From JAAZBA01 sp964461815 (GTDB lineage: Bacteria > Bacillota > Clostridia > Oscillospirales > QAMX01): a stretch of DNA of 63,334 nucleotides. The notes beneath the pieces were generated by a model. It worked only from the letters and a program-made list of their open reading frames with translations, was not told where the DNA came from and did no database searches. The position numbers and the translations under genes were made by a program. Below are positions 32,573-41,963 of this stretch, one piece after another. The stretch's first letter is position 1. The number at the start of each line of letters is the position of its first letter. Where the stretch lies: positions 1-63,334 of the forward strand of contig CAYWVF010000016.1 in assembly GCA_964461815.1 (NCBI GenBank), written 5' to 3'.

Positions 32573-33145
32573 ATGAGTATAGCCGAGCTCTTTCTCATTG
32601 CCGTAGGCTTATCAATGGATGCATTTGCAGTCGCCGTATGTAAGGGGTTGTCTTTAAAAAAGCCTCGTATAAAGCATATGCTCATCGTCGGAGCATATTT
32701 CGGTATTTTTCAGGCGGCAATGCCGCTTATCGGCTACTTCCTGGGCTCATACCTCAGTGAGAGCATCGTCGCCTTTGACCACTGGATAGCATTTATACTG
32801 CTTGCTATCATAGGCGGCAAAATGGTAAAGGAGAGCATGGAAAAGGACAGTCCCGACTGCTGTGAGAGTGAAAAGCTCGAGGTAGTCGATATGCTCACTC
32901 TTTCGCTCGCTACAAGCATAGACGCTCTTGCAGTCGGTGTCACCTTTGCATTCCTTAAGGTCAGTATCGTACCGGCGGTTTCGTTTATCGGTATCGTCAC
33001 GTTCACGCTTTCCGCTGTCGGAGTAAAGATCGGCAGTGTCTTCGGTGCAAAATATAAATCCAAAGCTGAGCTTGCAGGCGGCATCATACTTATTCTCATG
33101 GGACTTAAGATACTTCTCGAGCATCTCGGTCTTATAAGCTTCTGA
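32573..33145 (+). CDS. mntP: Manganese efflux pump
   Basis: The 190-residue membrane protein has six predicted helices in two repeats, each with the family motif: ELFLIAVGLSMDAFAVAV near the start and LTLSLATSIDALAVGVTFAF near residue 110. The two Asp residues in the motifs are those of MntP, which exports Mn2+. GAAAGGATG precedes the ATG. It has its own promoter and terminator. Confidence 0.92.
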   Translation: MSIAELFLIAVGLSMDAFAVAVCKGLSLKKPRIKHMLIVGAYFGIFQAAMPLIGYFLGSYLSESIVAFDHWIAFILLAIIGGKMVKESMEKDSPDCCESEKLEVVDMLTLSLATSIDALAVGVTFAFLKVSIVPAVSFIGIVTFTLSAVGVKIGSVFGAKYKSKAELAGGIILILMGLKILLEHLGLISF

Positions 33146-33154
33146 TACATATTA

Positions 33155-33206
33155 AAATACCGCAGAGTAGATCAATTAGGATCTTTCTCTGCGGTATTAT
33201 TTTTAT
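33155..33206 (+). terminator. Terminator after mntP
   Basis: AATACCGCAGAG / CTCTGCGGTATT stem (33,156-33,167 with 33,187-33,198) followed by ATTTTTAT. Confidence 0.85.
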
Positions 33207-33219
33207 ATTACGCGCTCAC

Positions 33220-34401
33220 TTACAGTGCAAGCTTTAAAATATCAATGATCTCCTCTTTGCCGTACTCAACGTAGCCCGGCAGCTTACGAGCACCGTAGTT
33301 CGTACATTTTATCGCAAGCTCCTCCAGCGACTCCTCACCGATATTGAGCTCGCTCAATCTTACAGGCATACCTATTGACTTGAAGAAGCTTTCCGTAGCT
33401 AAAATACCGTCAAGTGCCGTGCGCTCCATATTGGCAAAATCCACGTCGATATTCCACACCTTATTTGCGTACTGGCAGAAGCGTTCTACGTTGTATTTAT
33501 ACGCATACTTAGCCCATGCAGGGAACACTACTGCGAGTCCTGCGCCATGTGCTACGCTGTCGAACATTCCGCTCAGCTCATGCTCTATCTGATGGCAGAC
33601 CATGAAGAAATCACGTCCGCAGGATGTCAGATCGTTATGGCTGAGGCTTCCTGCCCACATAAGAGATGCTCTTGCATCATAATTACACGGATCGGACATC
33701 GCAACCTTTCCCGCATCTATCACTGTCTTCAGCAGTCCCTCGGCTATCCTGTCGGTCAGAGGAGCTTCACTCTTCTTCGTCAGGTAACGCTCGAGTGTAT
33801 GCATCATGATATCAACTACACCGCAAGCTGTCTGGTATGGCGGCAGTGTATATGTCAGCTCCGGATCAAGGATAGAGAACAGCGGTCTGTTGAGCTCAGA
33901 ACCGAAGCCGCGCTTTAACCATGCAGGCAGCTCATCATTCGTTATAACACAGCTTGAGCTCATCTCGCTTCCCGATGCTGCAAGAGTAAGGATAGTAGCT
34001 GTTTTAAGTGCATTCTTCGGCGTAGATCTTTTCATATTGAAATTCCAGATATCCTCATCCGTAACAGCTGCCGCAGCTATAGCCTTAGCCGAGTCGATCG
34101 CACTGCCTCCACCTACCGCAAGCAGCATCTCTACTCCGTTCTCACGGCATATTGCAGCGCCCTTTCTCACCATCGACAGCTTCGGATTTGGCTCTACTCC
34201 GCCGAAATCAACATATTCTATATTATTCTCGACGAGTGACTTTACCACTCTGTCGTACAGGCCGCTCTTTTTAATGCTTCCACCGCCGTAGTGGAGCATT
34301 ATTTTTTTATATCCGTAGGAGGCGATTATCTTGCCGACATTATTTTCCTCTCCCTTACCGAAAAACACCTTTGTCGGTGCATAATAAGTAAAATTATTCA
34401 T
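33220..34401 (-). CDS. Iron-containing alcohol dehydrogenase, butanol dehydrogenase type
   Basis: The 393-residue enzyme starts MNNFTYYAPTKVFFGKGEEN and has the NADPH-binding GGGSAIDSAKAIA and the metal-binding HDLTSCGRDFFMVCHQIEHE with SVAHGAGLAVVFPAWAKY, typical of the YqhD/BdhA branch of group III alcohol dehydrogenases. It reduces aldehydes to alcohols. AAAGGAACG precedes the ATG. It follows the MarR gene by 30 bases, so it is the last gene of the activase-dehydratase-MarR operon. No T-run terminator is clearly seen. Confidence 0.9.
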   Translation of the reverse strand: MNNFTYYAPTKVFFGKGEENNVGKIIASYGYKKIMLHYGGGSIKKSGLYDRVVKSLVENNIEYVDFGGVEPNPKLSMVRKGAAICRENGVEMLLAVGGGSAIDSAKAIAAAAVTDEDIWNFNMKRSTPKNALKTATILTLAASGSEMSSSCVITNDELPAWLKRGFGSELNRPLFSILDPELTYTLPPYQTACGVVDIMMHTLERYLTKKSEAPLTDRIAEGLLKTVIDAGKVAMSDPCNYDARASLMWAGSLSHNDLTSCGRDFFMVCHQIEHELSGMFDSVAHGAGLAVVFPAWAKYAYKYNVERFCQYANKVWNIDVDFANMERTALDGILATESFFKSIGMPVRLSELNIGEESLEELAIKCTNYGARKLPGYVEYGKEEIIDILKLAL

Positions 34402-34431
34402 AGTGTCGTTCCTTTCGTACTGATTTATTTT

Positions 34432-34875
34432 TTATTCACACAAGCCGCTGTACACAAGCTCCAGCAGATCACGCAGCTGTGCAAGCTGTGTATCGGTGAT
34501 CTTGCTTGCGATGCTTCTGTTCAGCTTTTCCCGTGCCGATTTCATTTCTTCATCCACTTCATACGCCTTCTGCGTCGGTACAATATTTCTGCTCCTTCTG
34601 TCCGACGGATTCTGTATGCTTTCGATCAGGCCCTTTTGCTCCATACGCTTGAGTATTCCTACTACAGTAGGATGAGTCAGCTCAAACCGCTCCTCTATAT
34701 CACGAAGATTTATCCTCTCACCCTCATGACCGAGTATGTACACCAGCACCTTCATCTGCGAAAAGGTCATACCGTACTCTTTCAGAGCAGCGTTGACCTG
34801 TTTTACCATCATAACATCTATTCGCTTGAAGTAAAAGCCAAGATCATCACTCAAATTTTGTTCCCGGCTGCTCAT
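34432..34875 (-). CDS. MarR family transcriptional regulator
   Basis: The 147-residue protein is a winged-helix MarR regulator: MTFSQMKVLVYILGHEGERI, LRDIEERFELTHPTVVGILK and the wing IQNPSDRRSRNIVPT. The start overlaps the upstream gene by 4 bases (ATGA), so translation is coupled. MarR proteins sense small phenolic or acyl ligands. It lies between the dehydratase-like genes and the alcohol dehydrogenase and probably represses the operon; a GTAGC-AC-GCTAC dyad at 39,131-39,142 behind the operon promoter is a candidate site. Confidence 0.9.
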   Translation of the reverse strand: MSSREQNLSDDLGFYFKRIDVMMVKQVNAALKEYGMTFSQMKVLVYILGHEGERINLRDIEERFELTHPTVVGILKRMEQKGLIESIQNPSDRRSRNIVPTQKAYEVDEEMKSAREKLNRSIASKITDTQLAQLRDLLELVYSGLCE

Positions 34876-36155
34876 ACAGATACCTCTTCCGCTTCCTTGA
34901 GCTTCAAAGCATTGGCAAGCATCAGCTTTATTCTGTTTTCCTGATTTATCCTTGTAGCTCCGGCATCATAATCTATCGCTACGATGTTGGAATTCGGATA
35001 ATCATCCTTGAGCTTTCTTATCATGCCTTTACCTGCAACGTGGTTCGGCAGACAACCGAACGGCTGCGCGCATACAATATTCGGGACACCGAGATGTATG
35101 AGATCCAGCATTTCAGCCGTGAGCAGCCAGCCCTCACCCATCTTGTTTCCGTACCCGAGGTAGCCCTTTACAAGCTCCTTCAGATGTGAAAACGGCTCGG
35201 GTGCTCTGAATTCCGGATATCTCTTCACTGTATCGATCAGCTCCGACTGTAGCTTTTCGAAATACTTTTTAAGTATACCTACAACAGTTTTCTTACCCGG
35301 CTTGCCGCCGTACAGATCTACGTCAACTATGCGATTATCGACCTTAAATATCATAAAGTCCGCAAGTCCCGGTACTATAGGCTCTGCACCCTCATCAAGC
35401 AGGAATCTTTCAAGATTGTTGTTTCCAAGTGATGAGAATTTGACGTATATCTCACCGACTACGCCTACAGGTACTTTTTTCTCCTTTGAACGTTCGATCT
35501 TGCTGAAATCTCTTGCAATATCGTCAAGATTCTTTCTGAATACGCTGAGACTCAAGCCTCCGGATTCGGAGAACTCATTGATAATACGATTTTTCCACTT
35601 TTCGGTAAGCTCGTCTGTCTCACCCTTTTTCAGCTCGTACGGTCTGCACTGATTGCCAAGCCACATCAGAATGTCGCCGTAATACATAGCATACGCCATG
35701 CGTCGTATCATTCTCAAATTCAGACCGAAGCCCGGGTTTTTCTCCAAGCCCGACAGGTTCAGCGACACTACCGGCACATAATCATACCCTGCCTTCGCCA
35801 GTGCCTTTCTGAGCAGATGTATGTAGTTTGATGCTCTGCATCCACCGCCCGTCTGAGTTATCAGCAAAGCGACCTTATGCGGATCGTACAGCCCTCTTTC
35901 AATGGCATTTATGAGCTGACCTATGACAAGCAGTGCAGGATAGCATGTATCATTATGCACGTATTTCAGTCCTGTATCTATGATCTCCTTGCCCTCTGTA
36001 GTCAACGTTTCGATCTTGTACCCCTCAAGCTCAAAGCAGCGTGTGATCATTCCGAAGTGGATCGGCAGCATCTGAGGTGCAAGCAGAGTGTACTCCTCCT
36101 TCATCTCCTTTGTGAACAGGAGACGACCCTTTTCATTATATACTAATTCAGCCAT
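34872..36155 (-). CDS. 2-Hydroxyacyl-CoA dehydratase-like protein (HgdB family)
   Basis: The 427-residue protein has Cys residues at places where the HgdB/FldB family holds an iron-sulfur cluster: VHNDTCYPALLVIGQL, TQTGGGCRASNYI and GNQCRPYEL, and a C-terminal VPNIVCAQPFGCLPNHVAGK. The start at 36,155 lies 7 bases after the stop of the activase gene. In many Clostridia this segment is the C-terminal half of one protein of about 1,400 residues that also contains the activase domains; here the two are separate genes. The substrate is unknown. Confidence 0.78.
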   Translation of the reverse strand: MAELVYNEKGRLLFTKEMKEEYTLLAPQMLPIHFGMITRCFELEGYKIETLTTEGKEIIDTGLKYVHNDTCYPALLVIGQLINAIERGLYDPHKVALLITQTGGGCRASNYIHLLRKALAKAGYDYVPVVSLNLSGLEKNPGFGLNLRMIRRMAYAMYYGDILMWLGNQCRPYELKKGETDELTEKWKNRIINEFSESGGLSLSVFRKNLDDIARDFSKIERSKEKKVPVGVVGEIYVKFSSLGNNNLERFLLDEGAEPIVPGLADFMIFKVDNRIVDVDLYGGKPGKKTVVGILKKYFEKLQSELIDTVKRYPEFRAPEPFSHLKELVKGYLGYGNKMGEGWLLTAEMLDLIHLGVPNIVCAQPFGCLPNHVAGKGMIRKLKDDYPNSNIVAIDYDAGATRINQENRIKLMLANALKLKEAEEVSV

Positions 36156-36162
36156 TTCTATG

Positions 36163-39093
36163 TTATTTCTCCCTCGCCTCGATCGCCGCAAGCAGACTTC
36201 TCAGTCTGATCTTGACTGCGCCGAGGTTACTTATTTCATCTATCTTCAGCTGCGTATACAGCTTACCGCCCTTTTCCAATATCTCTCTTGTCTCATCACT
36301 CGTTATCGCATCTATACCGCAGCCGAATGACACAAGCTGCACCAGATTCATATCCGGCTGAGTGCATACATATCTTGCGGCAGAGTAAAGCCGCGCCTGA
36401 TATGTCCACTGATTGAGCACCTTCTGCGGAGCCTTCTGCATGTAATTTGATACGGAGTCCTCAGTGATGACCACAAAACCGTAGGAGGATGCGAGATCGT
36501 CTATTCCGTGAATTATCTCGGGATCGATATGATACGGTCTGCCTGCCATGACAAGTATTTTCATATTGTTCTTTCTGGCATTGTCTATCATCTCACGTCC
36601 CTTTTTCCTTATATCCTCCTTATATTCACCGTAAGCCTTATAGCCTGCCTTTACCGCAGCCGTAGTCTCATTTTTCGGGATGCCGAGCTTCTGCTCGAAG
36701 TATTCCGCCGCACGGTGCATAAATGCCTTGGGATGATGGAGTCCGAAATAAGGATTCAGGAACTCCACGCTCTTGAGCTGAGGCATGTTTGCTGCAAGCA
36801 GCTCCGGATAATATGCAACAACAGGACAGTTATAGTTATTGTCGCCCTTTCCCTCATCGAAATTATACGGCATACACGGATAGAATATCGTCTTACAGCC
36901 CTTTTCAAGCAGATTCATGATATGTCCGTGCATCAGCTTCGCTGGATAGCACACAGTATCGGAGGGTATCGTATGCTGACCGCTTATGTACAGCTTACGT
37001 GATGACTCATCGGAGATCACCACATCAAATCCAAGCTCTGTGAAGAACTTATGCCAAAACGGCAGGTTCTCAAACATGTTAAGTCCCATAGGAATACCGA
37101 TCCTGCCTCTCGGTGCGTCGGGATTTGCTGTGTTTCCCAGCGCACGCAGCTTCTCACGCTTGTATTTCATCAGGTTAGGCAGCAACGGAGCCTTGTTTCC
37201 CAGCGGACGCTGACAGCGATTGCCCGAAATAAATCTTCTTCCACCGTCGAATGTATTCACCGTCAGACTGCAATGGTTAGAGCAGATACCGCATGTGGTC
37301 GGCTTCGAGGTATGCGTAAAGCTTTCCAGCTCATCTCGACTGAGAAGCGATGATCTTTCAAGTCCCAGCTCCATAGCGTACATCGCCGCACCGTATGCTC
37401 CCATCAGTCCTGCGATCACAGGTCTTGTAACATTGCGCTCGAGCTCAAGCTCAAAGCTTCTGAGCACTGCATCGTTTAAGAACGTACCGCCCTGAACGAC
37501 TATATTTTTTCCGAGATCATCTGCATTTGCCGCTCTTATTACCTTATATACAGCATTTTTTACTATAGATATGCTGAGTCCTGCGGATATGTCCTCTACC
37601 GATGCTCCGTCCTTCTGAGCCTGCTTGACTGAGCTGTTCATAAATACTGTGCAGCGTGATCCCAAATTGACCGGATGCTTTGCAAAAAGTCCGAGCTTCG
37701 AAAACGAGGCGATATCGTATTCAAGTGCCTTTGCAAACGTCTCGATAAAGCTTCCGCAGCCGGATGAACATGCTTCGTTTAGCATTATGGAGTCTACCGC
37801 TCCGTTTCTGATCTTAAAGCATTTCATGTCCTGACCGCCGATATCGATGATGAAATCTACATTCGGATCGAATCTTGCAGCCGCACGATAGTGAGCTATT
37901 GTCTCTACAAGTCCTGCATCGGCTCTGAACGCTGCCTTTATAAGATCCTCACCATAGCCTGTTACCGCACAGCCTGCGATATATATCTTATCTCCGCATA
38001 AAGCATATATTTTCTCAAGCTCATTCTTGACTACCAGCACAGGATTTCCCTTATTCGATGCATAGTAGCTGTATAAAATACCGCCGTTTACATCCGTGAG
38101 CACAAGCTTAGTCGTAGTTGAGCCTGCGTCGATGCCGAGATACGCTTTACCCTCATATGTATCTATGTCTGCCTTCGGTGGCGCATTCGAATTATGACGT
38201 TCCGTAAATTTTTCATAGTCGCTTTCATCCTCAAACAGAGGAGGCAGCGTTACAGTCGCACCTCTGTCCTCAACGGAATTTTCAAGCTTCGTAAATATCT
38301 CCTCGTAAGAAGACTCTTCATAATTTTCCGCACAAAGTGCAGCTCCTATAGCCGCAAAGCAATCACCGTTTTCCGGGAAGACTGCATTTCCATCCTCCAG
38401 CTTCAACGTTTCCACGAACCTCTGTCTCAGTCCCATGCTGAAATGGAGAGGCCCTCCGAGAAATACGACCTTGCCGGCTATCTCACGTCCCTGAGACAGT
38501 CCGGCTACAGTCTGATCTACCACAGCCTGATATATGGATGCCGCTACGTCCTCTTTTCTTCCGCCCTGATTGAGTATAGGCTGAATGTCGCTCTTTGCAA
38601 ACACTCCGCAGCGTGATGCTATCGGGTAAATCTTCTCGTGACGGAGGCTCAGCTTGTCAAGCTCGTCAGCCGTCACATTCATGAGCGTTGCCATCTGATC
38701 TATAAACGCACCTGTACCTCCTGCACAGGAGCCGTTCATACGCTCCTCCATCGTGCCCTTGAAAAATATGATCTTTGCATCCTCGCCGCCAAGCTCTATT
38801 ACCGCATCCGTACCGGGTACGAGCGTATTTACCGCCTCAGCTGTAGCATAGACCTCCTGAACAAAGCTTATGTCTGCCGACTTTGCCATTCCCAAGCCTG
38901 CGGAGCCGGTCACTACCGTTCGAATACGATTATTCCCTATCGTATCCCTTGCCGCACTCAGCAGCTCACATGTTTTTTCTCTAACCTTTGAAAAATGACG
39001 CTCATAGCTTCGATACAGCAGCTCATCTTTTTCCGACAATACCACTACCTTAACTGTTGTCGAGCCTACGTCAATACCTACTTTATATGCCAT
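36163..39093 (-). CDS. Double-activase acyl-CoA dehydratase-related protein
   Basis: The 976-residue protein has two BadF/HgdC-type ASKHA ATPase domains, each with a phosphate-binding GIDVGSTTVK or GIDAGSTTTK and a cluster-binding Cys (MNGSCAGGTGAFIDQM; NEACSSGCGSFIETF), then a DUF2229-type domain from about residue 640 with CGICSNHC. Such ATPases drive electrons into dehydratases at low potential. GAGGAAG precedes the ATG at 39,093. It heads a four-gene operon with an HgdB-like protein, MarR and an alcohol dehydrogenase. Standalone members of this family are widespread and uncharacterised; one cannot name a substrate. Confidence 0.8.
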   Translation of the reverse strand: MAYKVGIDVGSTTVKVVVLSEKDELLYRSYERHFSKVREKTCELLSAARDTIGNNRIRTVVTGSAGLGMAKSADISFVQEVYATAEAVNTLVPGTDAVIELGGEDAKIIFFKGTMEERMNGSCAGGTGAFIDQMATLMNVTADELDKLSLRHEKIYPIASRCGVFAKSDIQPILNQGGRKEDVAASIYQAVVDQTVAGLSQGREIAGKVVFLGGPLHFSMGLRQRFVETLKLEDGNAVFPENGDCFAAIGAALCAENYEESSYEEIFTKLENSVEDRGATVTLPPLFEDESDYEKFTERHNSNAPPKADIDTYEGKAYLGIDAGSTTTKLVLTDVNGGILYSYYASNKGNPVLVVKNELEKIYALCGDKIYIAGCAVTGYGEDLIKAAFRADAGLVETIAHYRAAARFDPNVDFIIDIGGQDMKCFKIRNGAVDSIMLNEACSSGCGSFIETFAKALEYDIASFSKLGLFAKHPVNLGSRCTVFMNSSVKQAQKDGASVEDISAGLSISIVKNAVYKVIRAANADDLGKNIVVQGGTFLNDAVLRSFELELERNVTRPVIAGLMGAYGAAMYAMELGLERSSLLSRDELESFTHTSKPTTCGICSNHCSLTVNTFDGGRRFISGNRCQRPLGNKAPLLPNLMKYKREKLRALGNTANPDAPRGRIGIPMGLNMFENLPFWHKFFTELGFDVVISDESSRKLYISGQHTIPSDTVCYPAKLMHGHIMNLLEKGCKTIFYPCMPYNFDEGKGDNNYNCPVVAYYPELLAANMPQLKSVEFLNPYFGLHHPKAFMHRAAEYFEQKLGIPKNETTAAVKAGYKAYGEYKEDIRKKGREMIDNARKNNMKILVMAGRPYHIDPEIIHGIDDLASSYGFVVITEDSVSNYMQKAPQKVLNQWTYQARLYSAARYVCTQPDMNLVQLVSFGCGIDAITSDETREILEKGGKLYTQLKIDEISNLGAVKIRLRSLLAAIEAREK

Positions 39094-39155
39094 ATAGCTT
39101 CCTCTGAAAAACTGATTTATATGCAATTTCGTAGCACGCTACTTATGCAGTATTG

Positions 39156-39184
39156 ATTATATACCTCGATTTTGCTCATGTCAA
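39156..39184 (-). promoter_or_regulatory. Promoter of the activase-dehydratase-MarR operon
   Basis: Perfect TTGACA and TATAAT with a 17-base spacer on the minus strand. The dyad GTAGC-AC-GCTAC at 39,131-39,142 lies about 14 bases after the -10 box and could bind the MarR protein. Confidence 0.75.
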
Positions 39185-39264
39185 GACGAAATACAGTCAA
39201 TTTGCATCTCTAACAGAATTTTTACATCTTTCTTACAGCTTCACGCCGTTCTAAATAAAATTCC

Positions 39265-39300
39265 TGCTGTCCGCATATTATTGCAGACAGCAGGAAAAAA
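39265..39300 (-). terminator. Terminator after rny
   Basis: CCTGCTGTC / GACAGCAGG stem directly behind the rny stop; on the minus strand it is followed by AATTTTATTT. Confidence 0.7.
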
Positions 39301-39301
39301 T

Positions 39302-40879
39302 TTACTTTGCGTAATCGATAGCACGTGTTTCACGAACAACGTGGATCTTGATCTGGCCCGGATATTCAAGCTCATTTTCGATCTTTTTGCCCATCTCACG
39401 AGCAAGGAGAACTATATCGTCATCATTGACCTTTTCCGGATCAACGATGATCCTGATCTCACGACCTGCCTGGATAGCAAATGATTTTTCAACTCCCTCA
39501 AAGGAGTTTGCGATCTCTTCAAGCTTCTCAAGACGCTTTATGTACGCCTCGAGATTCTCACGTCTTGCTCCCGGACGTGCAGCCGATATTGCATCCGCTG
39601 CCTGTACGAGACATGCGATCACTGTTGTCGGCTCAACGTCACCGTGGTGAGCCTGGATAGCATGTATGACGTCCTGATTCTCACGATATTTACGTGCAAG
39701 CTCTACACCGATATCCACATGCGAGCCCTCTACCTCGTGATTTACAGCCTTGCCTATATCATGCAGTAAGCCTGCACGCTTCGCAAGCGTTGCGTCAACT
39801 CCGAGCTCCGATGCCAGCATTCCACATATGTGAGCGACCTCGATGCTGTGCATAAGCACATTCTGTCCATAGCTTGTACGGTAATGCATTCTTCCCAAAA
39901 GCTTTACAAGCTCAGGATGTATGCCGTGTATACCTGTTTCAAAGATAGCGCGTTCGCCCTCCTGCTTGATAGTCAGCTCAACCTCTTTGCGTGACTTCTC
40001 AACCATTTCCTCGATTCGCGCTGGGTGTATTCTTCCGTCAAGAATAAGCTTTTCAAGAGTAAGTCGTGCTACTTCACGTCTTACCGGATCAAAGCTTGAA
40101 AGAGTTATCGCTTCCGGCGTATCATCGATTATAAGATCGACGCCTGTCATTGTTTCGAGAGCACGGATATTACGTCCCTCGCGGCCGATAATACGACCCT
40201 TCATTTCATCGTTTGGCAGCGGTACTGCCGACACTGTTGCCTCGGACACATGATCCGCCGCACACTTCTGTATCGCAAGAGAAATATACTCACGCGCTTT
40301 TTTATCAGCATCCTCTTTGAGCTGCGACTCAATTTCCTTGAGCTTAAGCGCTGCCTCATGACGAGCCTCTACCTCTATCGTCTTGATAAGGTATTCCTTA
40401 GCTTCCTCTGCGGTAAAGCCCGAGAGCTTCTCAAGTACTCCCTGCTCCTCAGCCTTGATGATCTTTATCTGCTCATTCTCAGCCTCGGCTTCCTTGATCT
40501 TCTGCTTGAGTGTCTCTTCCTTACGCTCCACCGATTCATGCTTGCGTTCCAGAGATTCTTCCTTCTGCTGTAATCTGCGCTCTGATTTGGACAACTCCGA
40601 ACGGCGTTCCTTGACCTCACGATCAAGCTCCGAACGCTGACGCTGTATCTCCTCACGAGCCTCAACTATAGCTTCACGCTTCTTGGATTCAGCCTGCTTC
40701 ACTGCCGCATCGACTATGTCCTTTGCTTCAGCTTCAGCTCCGCCGATCTCCTTTTCAGCCAGCTTTCTTCTGTTATTATAGCCTACTTTATACATTATAA
40801 CACATGCAGCAGCTATTCCGACTACCGCAAATACAGCTAATGCTATAATAATTATTATTTGCACATCTATGGGTATCAT
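39302..40879 (-). CDS. rny: Ribonuclease Y
   Basis: The 525-residue endonuclease starts mRNA decay at the membrane. It has an N-terminal membrane helix (VQIIIIIALAVFAVVGIAAA), a long Glu/Lys/Arg coiled coil (about 45-200), a KH domain (RIIGREGRNIRALETMTGVD) and an HD domain with LLHDIGKAVNHEVEGSHVDI and AIQAHHGD. The length is standard. The ATG at 40,879 stands immediately behind AAGGAGG, closer than normal, so the true start might be the GTG five codons later; this cannot be settled here. Confidence 0.95.
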   Translation of the reverse strand: MIPIDVQIIIIIALAVFAVVGIAAACVIMYKVGYNNRRKLAEKEIGGAEAEAKDIVDAAVKQAESKKREAIVEAREEIQRQRSELDREVKERRSELSKSERRLQQKEESLERKHESVERKEETLKQKIKEAEAENEQIKIIKAEEQGVLEKLSGFTAEEAKEYLIKTIEVEARHEAALKLKEIESQLKEDADKKAREYISLAIQKCAADHVSEATVSAVPLPNDEMKGRIIGREGRNIRALETMTGVDLIIDDTPEAITLSSFDPVRREVARLTLEKLILDGRIHPARIEEMVEKSRKEVELTIKQEGERAIFETGIHGIHPELVKLLGRMHYRTSYGQNVLMHSIEVAHICGMLASELGVDATLAKRAGLLHDIGKAVNHEVEGSHVDIGVELARKYRENQDVIHAIQAHHGDVEPTTVIACLVQAADAISAARPGARRENLEAYIKRLEKLEEIANSFEGVEKSFAIQAGREIRIIVDPEKVNDDDIVLLAREMGKKIENELEYPGQIKIHVVRETRAIDYAK

Positions 40880-41048
40880 CCTCCTTCTTCATAAGATTTC
40901 TAAATATATAATACATTTTTATCGATATAGATTCCACAAGTATGTGCTTGACTCACTACTGATTTAAAATCATATATCTAAAGGCAAACGCCTACCTTAA
41001 TATTTTATAATGTTAATTCACATATGTCAAGAAAAAGTATAATTTTAT

Positions 41049-41861
41049 TCATATTTTTTTCGTCAATTTTTCCAAACCAAGTATTTTTACCGCATTCTTC
41101 CAGTAAAGTTTTTCCAAAGTCTTATCGTCAAGTTCAAGCTTATCTATAAATTCATGCATTTTCGGCACGGTACACCACGGGCAATCGGAGCCGAAGAGCA
41201 ATCTGTCCGGCGAGTGACGGTCGATTATTTTCTTTGCAAGCATCGGGTCGCAGTAGCCGGGCAGCATGGATATATCCATATAAACATCTCGTCCCGCTAT
41301 GAGCTTCGGTATCTTATCCCACTGCATCATACCGCCGAGGTGGGCAAGCACTATCTTCGCACCCTCGAAATCATCTAAAAAGGAGGCGCATTTTTCTGCC
41401 GTGGCACGTTCGGAATCGGGATATGCGGCATCCCAGCCACCGTGGAAAAGCATGACGAGTCCAAGCTCTGCTATCCTCTCGTAGATAGGATATGCTATCC
41501 TGTCATTTATATCGAACCCCTGATACTCCGGATGCAGCTTAATGCCTCGAACGCCTGCACTGTACAATCTGTCCAGCTCGTCGAGCGCATTCTCAGCCAT
41601 CGGATGCACCGAGCCGAACGGGATGATATCCTCGTACTTCAAAAGCTCTATGGCAAAGTCATTCACGTGTGTTTGAGACTGCACCGTAACGGTTATATTA
41701 TGTACGACTGCGTAATCTACTCCCCATTCATGCATTTTCGCACGTGTATCGTCTACCGTACCGTTTGTATATGCAGGAATATTTGCAGCCTTAGACAGCT
41801 TTTCGATAGCTCTCCCGGCGAGTCTGTCGTTGAAGCAATGAGTGTGGAAATCTATAAGCAC
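41049..41861 (-). CDS. Amidohydrolase family 2 protein
   Basis: The protein has the metal-dependent TIM-barrel signature: LIDFHTHCFND at the start, GIKLHPEYQGFD, VLAHLGGMMQW and LFGSDCPWC near the end. Members decarboxylate or hydrolyse diverse substrates. The frame is open to 41,966, but the region upstream encodes a perfect hairpin and the protein homology begins at LIDFHTH, so the GTG at 41,861 with AGAGG 8 bases upstream is the better start (270 residues). A strong leader hairpin precedes it. The gene is monocistronic. The substrate is unknown. Confidence 0.82.
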   Translation of the reverse strand: MLIDFHTHCFNDRLAGRAIEKLSKAANIPAYTNGTVDDTRAKMHEWGVDYAVVHNITVTVQSQTHVNDFAIELLKYEDIIPFGSVHPMAENALDELDRLYSAGVRGIKLHPEYQGFDINDRIAYPIYERIAELGLVMLFHGGWDAAYPDSERATAEKCASFLDDFEGAKIVLAHLGGMMQWDKIPKLIAGRDVYMDISMLPGYCDPMLAKKIIDRHSPDRLLFGSDCPWCTVPKMHEFIDKLELDDKTLEKLYWKNAVKILGLEKLTKKI

Positions 41862-41887
41862 CTGTGACACCTCTGTATTTTTTTGAC

Positions 41888-41936
41888 ATGCACGAAGCGG
41901 TGATATGTCTGTCAAGCGTATCACCGCTTCGTGCAT
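41888..41936 (-). promoter_or_regulatory. 18-bp perfect hairpin in the amidohydrolase leader
   Basis: Arms at 41,888-41,905 and 41,919-41,936 are perfect complements around a 13-base loop. On the minus strand it begins about 15 bases after the likely transcription start (a TATAAT lies at 41,958-41,963) and ends 27 bases before the start codon. On the plus strand T runs follow it, so it could also terminate plus-strand transcripts, though none are evident. It may protect the mRNA end or bind a regulator. Confidence 0.6.
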
Positions 41937-41963
41937 ATCTTTTTTCTTTTGATCTATATTATA

